From: Chromatiales bacterium
Lineage (GTDB): Bacteria; Pseudomonadota; Gammaproteobacteria; Chromatiales; Chromatiaceae
NCBI GenBank assembly: GCA_030145485.1
Contig: JAQYVP010000144.1
Span: forward strand, 1-56,575
DNA length: 56,575 nt
Reading direction: 5' to 3'
The position numbers and the translations under genes were made by a program. The notes beneath the pieces are model-generated. The model worked only from the letters and a program-made list of their open reading frames with translations, had not been told where the DNA came from and ran no database searches. The stretch's first letter is position 1. Every line of letters begins with the position of its first letter. Positions 16,801 to 25,391 of this stretch are shown in pieces.

Positions 16801-17280
16801 TTAATGCAGCAGATCAGGAATTCCGTCATAGACAAGATTCTCCATCAGGGAGAAAGCTGTTTCCTGTCCCGGCTGATTCAACAGCACCAGCAAAGCGATC
16901 CACTGAATGTCATCACTGTCGAGCTCCGGGTTTTCCAGCGCCATGGCGCGTTCGATGACCAGTTCGCGGCTGAGAGGATCCAGTATGCCGTTTTGCTCGA
17001 GGAACAGCAGCAGGCCTCTGCTCTCCATATCGATGCGTTGCACTTCGTCGTCAGAGTAGAGGCGCATGGATGCCTGGCTGAAATCACCGTTTTCATGTAG
17101 AACTCCCTGACGCCAGGCAAGTTCGTCGAGCCAGTCGAATGCCTTGTTGATCTCTCCTTCATGGAAACCGACTTTCAGCAGGTGCTCCTCTATAAGTATT
17201 TGATCTGAAGGGAGTTGTTTCTCGCCATCCATGTATGTTTCGTAGATATAGATCAATACATCAATGATGTTCTCATTCAC
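16801..17280 (-). CDS. smg: Smg family protein (DUF494)
   Basis: A 159-residue acidic protein of the Smg/DUF494 family, found beside dprA in many beta- and gammaproteobacteria. It begins MNENIIDVLIYIYETYMDGE, typical of the family. The molecular function is not established. The GTG start at 17280 overlaps the dprA stop as GTGA, so the gene is translationally coupled to dprA. Confidence 0.88.
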   Translation of the reverse strand: MNENIIDVLIYIYETYMDGEKQLPSDQILIEEHLLKVGFHEGEINKAFDWLDELAWRQGVLHENGDFSQASMRLYSDDEVQRIDMESRGLLLFLEQNGILDPLSRELVIERAMALENPELDSDDIQWIALLVLLNQPGQETAFSLMENLVYDGIPDLLH

Positions 17281-18449
17281 GGGACTTTACCTGATAAAGA
17301 AAGGGAGGCTGTTTCTCCTGGTGGAGAGAGTGAAGTGCGACAGATGCGATCGCCGGATAATGATTCAACATAGCCTTGCAGTTCGAGTATTAATAGCATG
17401 GAGGAAACTGCTGCCGGCGTCAATCTGCTTTTGTGGATAAGTTCATCGGTCGTGAGTGGGTCGTAGCCGATGAAATTCAGCATCGAGAGGTAGCTGTCAT
17501 CCAATGGCGTTTGCTGATCCGTGCGTTGTTCTTCATCTACGGCAGCACCAATTTCAGCACTCAGCTGGTATTCGCCAAGCAACGCAGAGAGTTCCTCGAG
17601 AATGTGATCGGCGGTCTCCACCAGTTTCACTCCCTGCCGGATCAGGCCGTGGCAGCCCCTTGCGAGCGGGTTGTGTATCGACCCCGGGATTGCAAATACC
17701 TCTCGTCCCTGTTCGGCAGCAAGGCGGGCGGTAATGAGTGAGCCGCTCCTGAGTGCAGCTTCAACCACCAGTGTGCCAACCGAGAGGCCTGAAATTATCC
17801 GGTTGCGACTCGGGAAATGCCCTGCATTGGGTCCTGTGCCCGGAGGGAATTCTGAAATCAGCAGTCCTTCACTGGCTATTTTGTGAGCCAGTTCCCGATT
17901 GATGGCCGGATAGACGCGATCCAGTCCGGTGGCGACTACGGCGATGGTGAAACCGCCGGCCTGCAGGGCGCCGACGTGACTGGCAGTGTCGATGCCTGTC
18001 GCCATGCCGCTGCATATCCCGAGTCCACAGGAGGCAAGATGTTTTGCAAATTGTTTGGCATTCTCGCTACCGCCGGAAGTCGGGTTGCGGCTGCCGACGA
18101 TCGCCAGCTGCGGGAGTTTGAGTAATTCAGGATTGCCCTTGAGAAAGAGAGCAGCTGGAGGATCGGGGATTTCACTGAGCAAGGCGGGGTAGTCCGGATC
18201 GCCCCAGGTGAGCAGATGATGATCAGATGCTTCCAGCCAGGCGGTGTCTGAAGTGAGCATGCGCTCATCCGGCTGCAGTATTGCTGCACAGATGCCGGAT
18301 TTGATCCCGGAGGCTTGCAGATGGCTGGCAGATGCAGAAAAAATATCTGCAATCGAGCCGAAATGTTGCAGGAGTTTATGTATGCTCCTGGAGCCGACGC
18401 CGGGTGCGCGGATCAGTGCAAGCCATTGTAATTGAGTCGTTTTCAACAT
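17277..18449 (-). CDS. dprA: DNA-processing protein DprA
   Basis: A 390-residue protein. An N-terminal SAM-like domain (residues ~1-75) precedes a Rossmann-type DprA core with IVGSRNPTSGG, GICSGMATGID, SEFPPGTGP, FPSRNRIISG and GREVFAIPG, then a C-terminal winged-helix domain. DprA protects incoming single-stranded DNA and loads RecA during natural transformation. The start at 18447-18449 (MLKTTQLQ) is chosen because upstream codons of the same frame fall in the 105-bp dispersed repeat. smg overlaps its end and a LysM protein gene lies upstream, the conserved order. Confidence 0.93.
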   Translation of the reverse strand: MLKTTQLQWLALIRAPGVGSRSIHKLLQHFGSIADIFSASASHLQASGIKSGICAAILQPDERMLTSDTAWLEASDHHLLTWGDPDYPALLSEIPDPPAALFLKGNPELLKLPQLAIVGSRNPTSGGSENAKQFAKHLASCGLGICSGMATGIDTASHVGALQAGGFTIAVVATGLDRVYPAINRELAHKIASEGLLISEFPPGTGPNAGHFPSRNRIISGLSVGTLVVEAALRSGSLITARLAAEQGREVFAIPGSIHNPLARGCHGLIRQGVKLVETADHILEELSALLGEYQLSAEIGAAVDEEQRTDQQTPLDDSYLSMLNFIGYDPLTTDELIHKSRLTPAAVSSMLLILELQGYVESLSGDRICRTSLSPPGETASLSLSGKVP

Positions 18450-18470
18450 TCCTTTGCCCAGTAATCCTTG

Positions 18471-18575
18471 AGTGACCAACTTCTTTACAAATGAGTCAAA
18501 TTTCAATAAGGACTCTCGCAAAGACGCTAAGCTCGCCAAGGAAAATCTTTGCGGTCTTTGCGCCTTGGCGAGAAA
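18471..18575 (-). repeat. ~105-bp palindromic dispersed repeat, copy 2
   Basis: Reverse-complement copy of 11825-11932, from GAGTGACCAAC to TTGGCGAGAAAA. It shares the TTTACAAATGAGTCAAATTT end and the paired CTCGCCAAGG arms. It lies between dprA and the LysM protein gene. Confidence 0.7.
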
Positions 18576-18597
18576 AAATAGTCACTTTCATGCCTCG

Positions 18598-19773
18598 TCA
18601 GGGACTATGCACAGGGTAACCACTCTTGATGGAGCGGGTTGCACTCGATATGAGTCCAAAACTGACACGATGAAAAACGCGGAAGATGATGATTTTTCCA
18701 GCGCTCTCTTCGGGAAGAGTTGCTATCGCCTGACCCCAGAAATTACGCTTCTCAGGGTACTCCGACACGTCACTCTGTCTTGGAGCAAAGCGATCGATAA
18801 TGCGACGTCGACTGGTATTCACAAGCAAAACATCGCCCTGACCAAGACCATCGGCTGCCCCCCTGTCAATGGCGACCACGCTATATTGTCCTGCAATGTT
18901 AACACCGCCGGGAACGTCAATAATATGGCCATCGACACGTTGAGCCGGTACTCCGGGTTGAAAATAGAGATTTTTGATTCTTTTTGCAGTCGAAGGAATC
19001 AAACGATCACCCAGCATGACCTCCATGGTCGTCGAGGTGATCTTGATGGTGGCTGGATCACCATCACGAAGCAGTTTCGCCGTGCCAATAAAAAGTGCGA
19101 TTCTGCCGAGTACTTCGCCGGTGTCATAATCCTTGTAGAGATCTCCGGGGCGCACAATGTCGAAGTGTGTTGCTGTCGGTCCGTGTGCTTTTTTTCTCGG
19201 CGTGCCCTCTACGAACCTGAAGCCTTCCGGGAGTTCACCTGTGCCTGGAGGAAGAGTGACGCCTGGCGGAAGTTTCCAGGTGCTTGTAGACGTGGGTTCG
19301 AAGTCATCTTCCAGTGAACCGAGTTGGCGGGCATAGGCGCGCTCGCCAGCACCGGCAATCAGCGTGCCTTCGCGAAAAGCGATGATGTAACCTGAGTTTT
19401 CGATTGCCCTGTCATCAAGAAGATAGGGTCGCGAGAGAAAGACGCGCAGCTCACGTAACGAGATGATGCCAATGGGCGAACCTCTCCTGCTTCTTCCCTG
19501 GCGCTCCAGTCTTGGCTGACCGTTGACCCATGTCAGGCGTAAGCGGTCACCCGGGTAGATCAGGTGCGGATTCTTGATCGAAGGATTGTTTTTCCAAAGC
19601 CTGGGCCACTCCCAGGGGTGCTGAAGAAATCGTCCGGATAGATCCCACAAGGTATCGCCTTTAGTGACAATCACCTCGTCGGGGTGCCCGTCACGCAACT
19701 GCACAGCCATCAGTGGCGCAGACACAAGCAGTATCAGGATTGCTGTCAGTAGTTGTAATCTTGGTTTGGACAT
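18598..19773 (-). CDS. Exported LysM peptidoglycan-binding protein
   Basis: A 391-residue protein with a signal peptide ending in PLMA at about residue 23. A single LysM domain lies near residues 35-85: VTKGDTLWDLSGRFL, then IYPGDRLRL. The long C-terminal region has no motif I recognise. The family is conserved upstream of dprA and divergent from def in gammaproteobacteria, as here. The start at 19771-19773 is preferred over an upstream ATG because it gives a clean signal peptide. It probably binds the cell wall; further function is unknown. Confidence 0.85.
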   Translation of the reverse strand: MSKPRLQLLTAILILLVSAPLMAVQLRDGHPDEVIVTKGDTLWDLSGRFLQHPWEWPRLWKNNPSIKNPHLIYPGDRLRLTWVNGQPRLERQGRSRRGSPIGIISLRELRVFLSRPYLLDDRAIENSGYIIAFREGTLIAGAGERAYARQLGSLEDDFEPTSTSTWKLPPGVTLPPGTGELPEGFRFVEGTPRKKAHGPTATHFDIVRPGDLYKDYDTGEVLGRIALFIGTAKLLRDGDPATIKITSTTMEVMLGDRLIPSTAKRIKNLYFQPGVPAQRVDGHIIDVPGGVNIAGQYSVVAIDRGAADGLGQGDVLLVNTSRRRIIDRFAPRQSDVSEYPEKRNFWGQAIATLPEESAGKIIIFRVFHRVSFGLISSATRSIKSGYPVHSP

Positions 19774-19914
19774 ATCTTGTGGCTCCCGGATTCCACTTCC
19801 ACGATGCAGATGCAGGAAATGAAAGTGATTTTTATATATCATAGACGCTATGAGGAATATACCTGAAGTCGGCGTGTCAGGAAATAGATTGAATCAAATG
19901 ACGATAAGAAGATT

Positions 19915-20424
19915 ATGGCGAAACTAGAAATTCTGCACTTTCCTGATGCGCGTCTGCGCAATAGCGCACTTCCTGTCGAAGTTGTGGACGAGTCAATTCA
20001 GACGCTGCTCGATGACATGCTGGAAACCATGTACGAGGCTCCGGGAATCGGTCTTGCCGCAATACAGGTAAATGTCGCCAAAAGGATTATTGTGATCGAT
20101 ATCAGTGAAGATCATGACCAGCCGCTGTGTTTGATCAACCCCGAGATCATCGAGAGGGATGGTGAAGAGAGTTGCGAAGAGGGATGCCTCTCGGTTCCCG
20201 GAGTATTCGAAACTGTGACGCGAGCTGAGCACATCAGGGTGCGTGCGCTGGATCGCGATGGCAACGCGATTGAGATCGAAGATGACGGCCTGCTGGCAGT
20301 CTGTATCCAGCATGAGATCGACCATCTCGACGGCAAGCTCTTTGTCGACTATTTATCAAACTTGAAGCGGCAGCGCATCCGTAAGAAAATGGAGAAGAAG
20401 AGTCGCCAGGCGGTTGTGATTTAA
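19915..20424 (+). CDS. def: Peptide deformylase
   Basis: A 169-residue metalloenzyme that removes the formyl group from nascent proteins. All three motifs are present: [17 protein letters not shown] (metal-binding Cys) and QHEIDHLDG (metal-binding His pair and catalytic Glu). The stop overlaps the fmt start (TAATG). It is the first gene of a run that continues through ntrX without gaps. The opposite-strand LysM gene starts 141 bases upstream, so the promoters are divergent. Confidence 0.97.
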   Translation: MAKLEILHFPDARLRNSALPVEVVDESIQTLLDDMLETMYEAPGIGLAAIQVNVAKRIIVIDISEDHDQPLCLINPEIIERDGEESCEEGCLSVPGVFETVTRAEHIRVRALDRDGNAIEIEDDGLLAVCIQHEIDHLDGKLFVDYLSNLKRQRIRKKMEKKSRQAVVI

Positions 20425-21350
20425 TGCGCATTCTGTTTGCCGGAACACCGGATTTCTCTGTTCCCGCGTTGCAGGCGCTGATTGCATCTTCCCATGAAGT
20501 CGTGGCGGTCTATACGCAGCCCGACCGTCCCGTTGGGCGTGGCAGAAAGCTTGTGCCTGGCGCTGTCAAGCAGGTTGCACTCGATCATCGGATTCCTGTT
20601 TATCAACCACTCGATTTCAGGAGCACAGAATCTGTTGAGGAGTTGCAGCGGCTACAGGCTGATTTGATGGTTGTGGTGGCCTATGGGCTGATTCTCCCCC
20701 GGACGGTTCTTGATGTGCCACCACTGGGATGCGTCAATATTCATGCCTCTCTGCTGCCGCGCTGGCGCGGTGCTGCGCCGATTCAGCGCGCCATTATTGC
20801 GGCGGACCATCAAACGGGAATCTCTATCATGCAGATGGATGCGGGCCTGGATACCGGGCCTGTGTGGCTGCGTCGGGTTGTTGATATCAGCGCTAATGAG
20901 ACGGGTGCTGATCTGCATGACCGGCTCGCACAACTGGGGGCAGATGCATTGATGGATGCACTGCTGCTGTTGGGCAGCGAAGAGCATCAACCGACTGCTC
21001 AAGCGGGTGAAGATGCGACTTATGCGCATAAACTCAGCAAGAGCGAGGCGGCAATAGCGTGGAGCGAGCCTGCGGCATTGATTCATCGCAAAGTGTGTGC
21101 ATACAACAGCTGGCCGGTTGCCTATGCACAGCTGGACGGCAAACAGCTGCGGGTGTGGGAGTCACGGCTTGTTGATGGTGACAGCAGGGCTGCGCCTGGT
21201 TGCGTTGTCAACAGCTCTCCTGAGGGTATTGATATTGCCACCGGTGACGGGGTATTGCGCATCAAAAAGTTGCAGCTGCCGGGAAAAAGAGCGATGTCTG
21301 CCTCAGATTTTCTCAATGCCCACTCCCTCGATAATGTGAGGCTCGGGTAG
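20424..21350 (+). CDS. fmt: Methionyl-tRNA formyltransferase
   Basis: A 308-residue protein. The formyltransferase core has FAGTPDFS at the N-terminus and the catalytic segment NIHASLLPRWRGAAPIQ near residue 110. A C-terminal OB-like tRNA-binding domain follows. It formylates initiator methionyl-tRNA using 10-formyl-tetrahydrofolate. It overlaps def at its start, and its stop shares bases with the rsmB GTG. Confidence 0.97.
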   Translation: MRILFAGTPDFSVPALQALIASSHEVVAVYTQPDRPVGRGRKLVPGAVKQVALDHRIPVYQPLDFRSTESVEELQRLQADLMVVVAYGLILPRTVLDVPPLGCVNIHASLLPRWRGAAPIQRAIIAADHQTGISIMQMDAGLDTGPVWLRRVVDISANETGADLHDRLAQLGADALMDALLLLGSEEHQPTAQAGEDATYAHKLSKSEAAIAWSEPAALIHRKVCAYNSWPVAYAQLDGKQLRVWESRLVDGDSRAAPGCVVNSSPEGIDIATGDGVLRIKKLQLPGKRAMSASDFLNAHSLDNVRLG

Positions 21351-22648
21351 TGGCTGCACTTGACTCACGTGCAGCCAGCGCCATGGTGATACAGCAGGTG
21401 TTGCAGGGGCGCAACCTGGAGAGTGCGATGCAGAGCGTTGCCGACAGACTTCAGGAGAAAGAGAGGGCGCTCACTGCAGAGATCTCCTATGGAGTGTGCC
21501 GCTGGTATTTCCAACTCGACGCGCTCTTGAAGCTGTTGCTGGACAAACCGCTCAAGTCTTCTCAGAGAGTCATTCACACCTTGATGCTGGTTGGGCTCTA
21601 TCAACTGCTGCATACCCGGATTCCGGCGCATGCTGCGGTATCGGAAACTGTTGCAGCAACCAGGATGCTCGGGAAAGGCTGGGCGAAAAGCCTGACGAAT
21701 GCGGTATTACGGCGTTTTCTGCGGGAACAGCAGAGCCTGCTGCAACAATCAGATTCAAGTGATGCTGCGCAGCTTGCCATGCCGCAGTGGCTGCTGCAGC
21801 GCCTGCAGCAGGCGTGGCCCGGAGAGTGGCGACGGATCGCGGAGAGCTATCTGCAGCGTCCACCGATGACGCTGAGAGTGAATTGCAGCAAAACCAGTGT
21901 TGAAGCTGCAATTACAGAGTTGGCTGCAGCAGGAGTTACAGCACATGCGTTTGCACAGATCGACTCAGCATTGATGCTGGAGAAGGCGGCAGCTGTTGAA
22001 TTGCTGCCCGGGTTCTCCGCCGGCTATCTCTCGGTGCAGGATGCGGGTGCACAGTTTGCCGCAATGCTGCTCGATGCTCAACCCGGTGACGAAGTGCTTG
22101 ATGCCTGCGCAGCCCCCGGCGGAAAAACAACACACATTCTTGAACTTCAGCCCGATGCCAATGTCACTGCAATGGATGTCGATGCCGGGCGCTTACAGCG
22201 AGTCGAGGAGAATTTGCAGCGACTGGGACAGCAGGCGCGCCTGACAACAGGCGATGTCTCGCTGCAACAGGGCGAGTGGCGCGACCGCAGTTATGAGCGG
22301 ATACTGCTGGATGTCCCCTGTTCCGCCACCGGCGTGATTCGCCGCCATCCTGATATCAAGCTATTGAGAAAAGCCGGGGATGTTGACTCGCTGGCTGAGC
22401 GCCAGCAGCAAATTCTTGAATCCGTATGGCCGCTGCTGAAGCCTGGCGGGGTGCTGCTCTATGTGACCTGTTCCCTGCTGCCTGAAGAGAATCAGCAGCA
22501 GATGGAGGCGTTTCTGGCCAGGCATGAAGACGCCAAAGAGCAGGCTATTGCCCTGGCTGTGGGACGCAAGCAGTCCGTCGGCTGGCAGATATTGCCGGGC
22601 GAGTCGCACATGGATGGTTTCTACTATGCACTGATAGAAAAGGGATGA
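21350..22648 (+). CDS. rsmB: 16S rRNA (cytosine-967-C5)-methyltransferase RsmB
   Basis: A 432-residue protein. An N-terminal NusB-like RNA-binding domain is followed by a Rossmann methyltransferase with DACAAPGGKTTHILE (SAM site). The two RsmB cysteines appear in DVPCSATGV and YVTCSLLPEEN, acting in catalysis and product release. The GTG start at 21350 overlaps the fmt stop. The last four bases overlap the next gene. Confidence 0.96.
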   Translation: MAALDSRAASAMVIQQVLQGRNLESAMQSVADRLQEKERALTAEISYGVCRWYFQLDALLKLLLDKPLKSSQRVIHTLMLVGLYQLLHTRIPAHAAVSETVAATRMLGKGWAKSLTNAVLRRFLREQQSLLQQSDSSDAAQLAMPQWLLQRLQQAWPGEWRRIAESYLQRPPMTLRVNCSKTSVEAAITELAAAGVTAHAFAQIDSALMLEKAAAVELLPGFSAGYLSVQDAGAQFAAMLLDAQPGDEVLDACAAPGGKTTHILELQPDANVTAMDVDAGRLQRVEENLQRLGQQARLTTGDVSLQQGEWRDRSYERILLDVPCSATGVIRRHPDIKLLRKAGDVDSLAERQQQILESVWPLLKPGGVLLYVTCSLLPEENQQQMEAFLARHEDAKEQAIALAVGRKQSVGWQILPGESHMDGFYYALIEKG

Positions 22649-23205
22649 TGATTTTTTCCAGGGGCTTTCTACTCATCATGCTGATGCTGCTGACAGTCGA
22701 TGTCGCTGCAGGCGGGGTCAATATCAGAGATGTCACGCTATGGGAAAATGAAAACAGCTATCTTCTGGATGCCGATATCGACTATTTCCCGACCGACACG
22801 GTGATCGAAGCATTAAAAAATGGCATCCCTCTGACCTTCGAAGTGACAGTGAAGGTCAGGGAGTCAGACAGTTGGCTAGGCTGGTTCGAGCGCGCGCTTA
22901 CAAAACGCAAAATCCGTTTTCAACTGCGTTACCGTCCGCTTTCGTCGCTGTATGAAATCTCCACTGACCACAATGAATATCAGCGCAATTTTGTTTCGTG
23001 GAAGTCACTTTTTGCCAATCTGGGGGAGTTGCGGCAGATCGCAATTGTCGACACCGGAGAGCTTGACGTGAATAAGAAATATCACGTCGAGATCAAGGCA
23101 GAGCTTGATATCAACAGTTTGCCGCTGCCGATGCGTCCGATGGCCTATATTGATTCAGACTGGGAGATGTCGAGCGGGTGGAGTAAATGGCCACTGCATC
23201 AGTGA
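22645..23205 (+). CDS. DUF4390 protein, exported
   Basis: A 186-residue protein with a hydrophobic signal segment (LIMLMLLTVDVAAGG) and a beta-rich body. Family members lie between rsmB and ntrY in many gammaproteobacteria, as here. The function is not established; the periplasmic location and coupling to the NtrY sensor suggest a role near it. It overlaps rsmB by 4 bases and ntrY by 19. Confidence 0.8.
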   Translation: MMIFSRGFLLIMLMLLTVDVAAGGVNIRDVTLWENENSYLLDADIDYFPTDTVIEALKNGIPLTFEVTVKVRESDSWLGWFERALTKRKIRFQLRYRPLSSLYEISTDHNEYQRNFVSWKSLFANLGELRQIAIVDTGELDVNKKYHVEIKAELDINSLPLPMRPMAYIDSDWEMSSGWSKWPLHQ

Positions 23206-25391
23206 TCAGGGCTGCCATCAAGGTACTGCTGTCAGTGGCGCTGCTTGTCGGGCTGCTGGTGTCGCTGCATCTTATGAGCGGCGCTGTACAGAATGAGGAG
23301 AATCTTAACCAGCTCTATATTCCGCTGTTGATTTTCAATATCCTGGGGCTTCTGATTCTGCTGGTGGTGATCAGCGTCAGCCTGGCCAGACTGATCAGGG
23401 CATACCGCGCAAATCGTCCCGGAGCGCGCCTGACCATGCGCATGGTGTCGCTGTTCGTGCTGTTGTCACTGCTGCCGGTAGCGGTCGTCTACTTCTACTC
23501 CATGCAATATTTGCTGCGCGGCATCGACGGCTGGTTTGATGTGCAAATCGATCAGGCGATGCAGGATTCCCTATCACTCGGCAAGGCATCCATGGATTTG
23601 CAGAAGCGCTACCTGCTGCATCAGACCCGGGAGTTGAAGAGTGAAGTTGCTGAAAGGGGGGAGGATGGCTTGATTGTCTATCTGGGGGAGTTGCGTGGCC
23701 GTAGCGGCGCCACGGAACTCACAGTTCTGGACGCCAACGGACATATTATTGCATCCAGAAATATTAATCCCGGCATCCTCATGGCTGACACGCCGAATAG
23801 TGCAATTCTGGGTCAGGTGGCTTCGGCAGGAGCCTACGTAGGCCTCACTCCCTATGGTGATGAGGGGTTGCTGCATCTGCGTGTGGTGGTGATGGATCGC
23901 ATTGAATCATTTTTTCTGCAGGGAATCTTTCCGACCCCCGAGCGTATCAGTGGTCTCAGTGACAAGGTGCAGGGCGCTTTTGAAAAATATCAGCGGCTCA
24001 GTTATCTGCAAAAATCTTTGAAGATAACCTTCTCGCTGGCGTTGTTGCTGGTGCTGCTGTTCAGTTTTTTTACCGCGGTTTGGGCAGCCATCTACTCCGC
24101 CCGCCGGCTTCTGGCGCCGCTGATCGACCTCGGAGAGGCGACAAAATCCGTGGCGGAAGGGGATTACACGACGCGCCTGCCTGCGCGCAAAGGCCGAGAT
24201 GAAGTCGAATTTCTGGTCTCCTCTTTCAATGCCATGACCCTGCGGATTGGCCATGCCAGAGATGTCGCCGCCAACAGTCAAAAGCAGGTCGAGGATCAAC
24301 GCGCCTATCTGCAGACAGTGCTGGAACACCTCTCCACGGGTGTCATTGCATTCAGCAGCGAGGGTGATTTGAGAACAGTCAACAGCGCCGCCGGCAAGAT
24401 TCTCGCTATTCCGCTGGAGAACAGAATTGGCTGTGACATTAGCTCACTTGCTAACGAAGAGCCATTGCTGAAATCATGGCTGGATAGAGTGCAGGAGATC
24501 AGGATCTCGATGCAACATGAACAGCAGGGGCAGGAATCCCTGGATACCTACGAGGGTAGAAAGATACTGCGCTGGCGCACCACGCCGCTGATAGGCGCCG
24601 GCGGGCCGACAGGAGCGCTGGTGTTGATGTTTGACGACATTACAGACTTGCTCAGGGCGCAGCGTGAATCGGCATGGGGCGAGGTCGCGCGCAGACTGGC
24701 GCATGAAATCAAAAACCCGTTGACGCCAATCCAGCTCTCGGCCGAGCGTTTGCGCAGAAAATATCTGCAGCAGCTGGATGATTCCGACGTTCTGGACAGG
24801 GCCACCAATACCATCATTCAGCAGGTGGAAGCGATGAAGCGTATGGTCAATGCCTTCTCTGATTATGCCAGGCCATCGAAGCTGGAGAAAGAGTCACTGG
24901 TTTTCGATCAGTTGTTACGCGCCGTTGTTGGTCTCTATGGAGCGGAGGAGGGTGAGATTTCACTCTCACTGCAGGCTGGGGATGCGCGCATGTATGCAGA
25001 TCCTGTCAAGCTACGACAGGTGGTGCACAATCTCATAAAAAATGCCCAGGAGGCGGTGCATGATCAGCAGCAGAGGAAGATCAGCATCAGCAGCAGAAGC
25101 GGCGAGCACAAGCAGTGTCATTTTATCGAACTGGAAGTCGTGGATAGTGGTTCCGGCTTTGATACAGACCTGCTGGAACGGGTGTTCGATCCTTACGTCA
25201 CCACCAAGCAGAAAGGCACTGGTCTTGGACTTGCGATCGTCCGCAAGATCATCGATGAGCACGGCGGCGGTATCTGGGTTATGAATCTCCCCCGGGGGGG
25301 CGCACGTGTTATCGTGCGTCTGCCTGAAGAGCGGTCCAGCCAGGAGATCTGTCGTCATATGCCTCCACCATCCAAACGAGAAAGTGAATGA
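23187..25391 (+). CDS. ntrY: NtrY-type sensor histidine kinase
   Basis: A 734-residue membrane kinase. Two transmembrane helices near residues 10-60 and another near 85 precede a periplasmic region of about 190 residues. A further helix lies at ~285-310, then a HAMP domain (LATLIDLGEA-like, with VAEGDYTTRLPA), a PAS domain (~380-490), the phosphoacceptor His506 in RLAHEIKNPLTP, an N box (NLIKNAQEAV), and G boxes (DSGSGFD, GTGLGLAI). NtrY homologues respond to nitrogen, redox or envelope cues; the stimulus here is unknown. It overlaps ntrX by four bases. Confidence 0.92.
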   Translation: MATASVIRAAIKVLLSVALLVGLLVSLHLMSGAVQNEENLNQLYIPLLIFNILGLLILLVVISVSLARLIRAYRANRPGARLTMRMVSLFVLLSLLPVAVVYFYSMQYLLRGIDGWFDVQIDQAMQDSLSLGKASMDLQKRYLLHQTRELKSEVAERGEDGLIVYLGELRGRSGATELTVLDANGHIIASRNINPGILMADTPNSAILGQVASAGAYVGLTPYGDEGLLHLRVVVMDRIESFFLQGIFPTPERISGLSDKVQGAFEKYQRLSYLQKSLKITFSLALLLVLLFSFFTAVWAAIYSARRLLAPLIDLGEATKSVAEGDYTTRLPARKGRDEVEFLVSSFNAMTLRIGHARDVAANSQKQVEDQRAYLQTVLEHLSTGVIAFSSEGDLRTVNSAAGKILAIPLENRIGCDISSLANEEPLLKSWLDRVQEIRISMQHEQQGQESLDTYEGRKILRWRTTPLIGAGGPTGALVLMFDDITDLLRAQRESAWGEVARRLAHEIKNPLTPIQLSAERLRRKYLQQLDDSDVLDRATNTIIQQVEAMKRMVNAFSDYARPSKLEKESLVFDQLLRAVVGLYGAEEGEISLSLQAGDARMYADPVKLRQVVHNLIKNAQEAVHDQQQRKISISSRSGEHKQCHFIELEVVDSGSGFDTDLLERVFDPYVTTKQKGTGLGLAIVRKIIDEHGGGIWVMNLPRGGARVIVRLPEERSSQEICRHMPPPSKRESE

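Noticed and set aside
18472-19317. Plus-strand 281-codon frame
   Set aside because: Begins in the dispersed repeat and runs antisense to the LysM protein gene.
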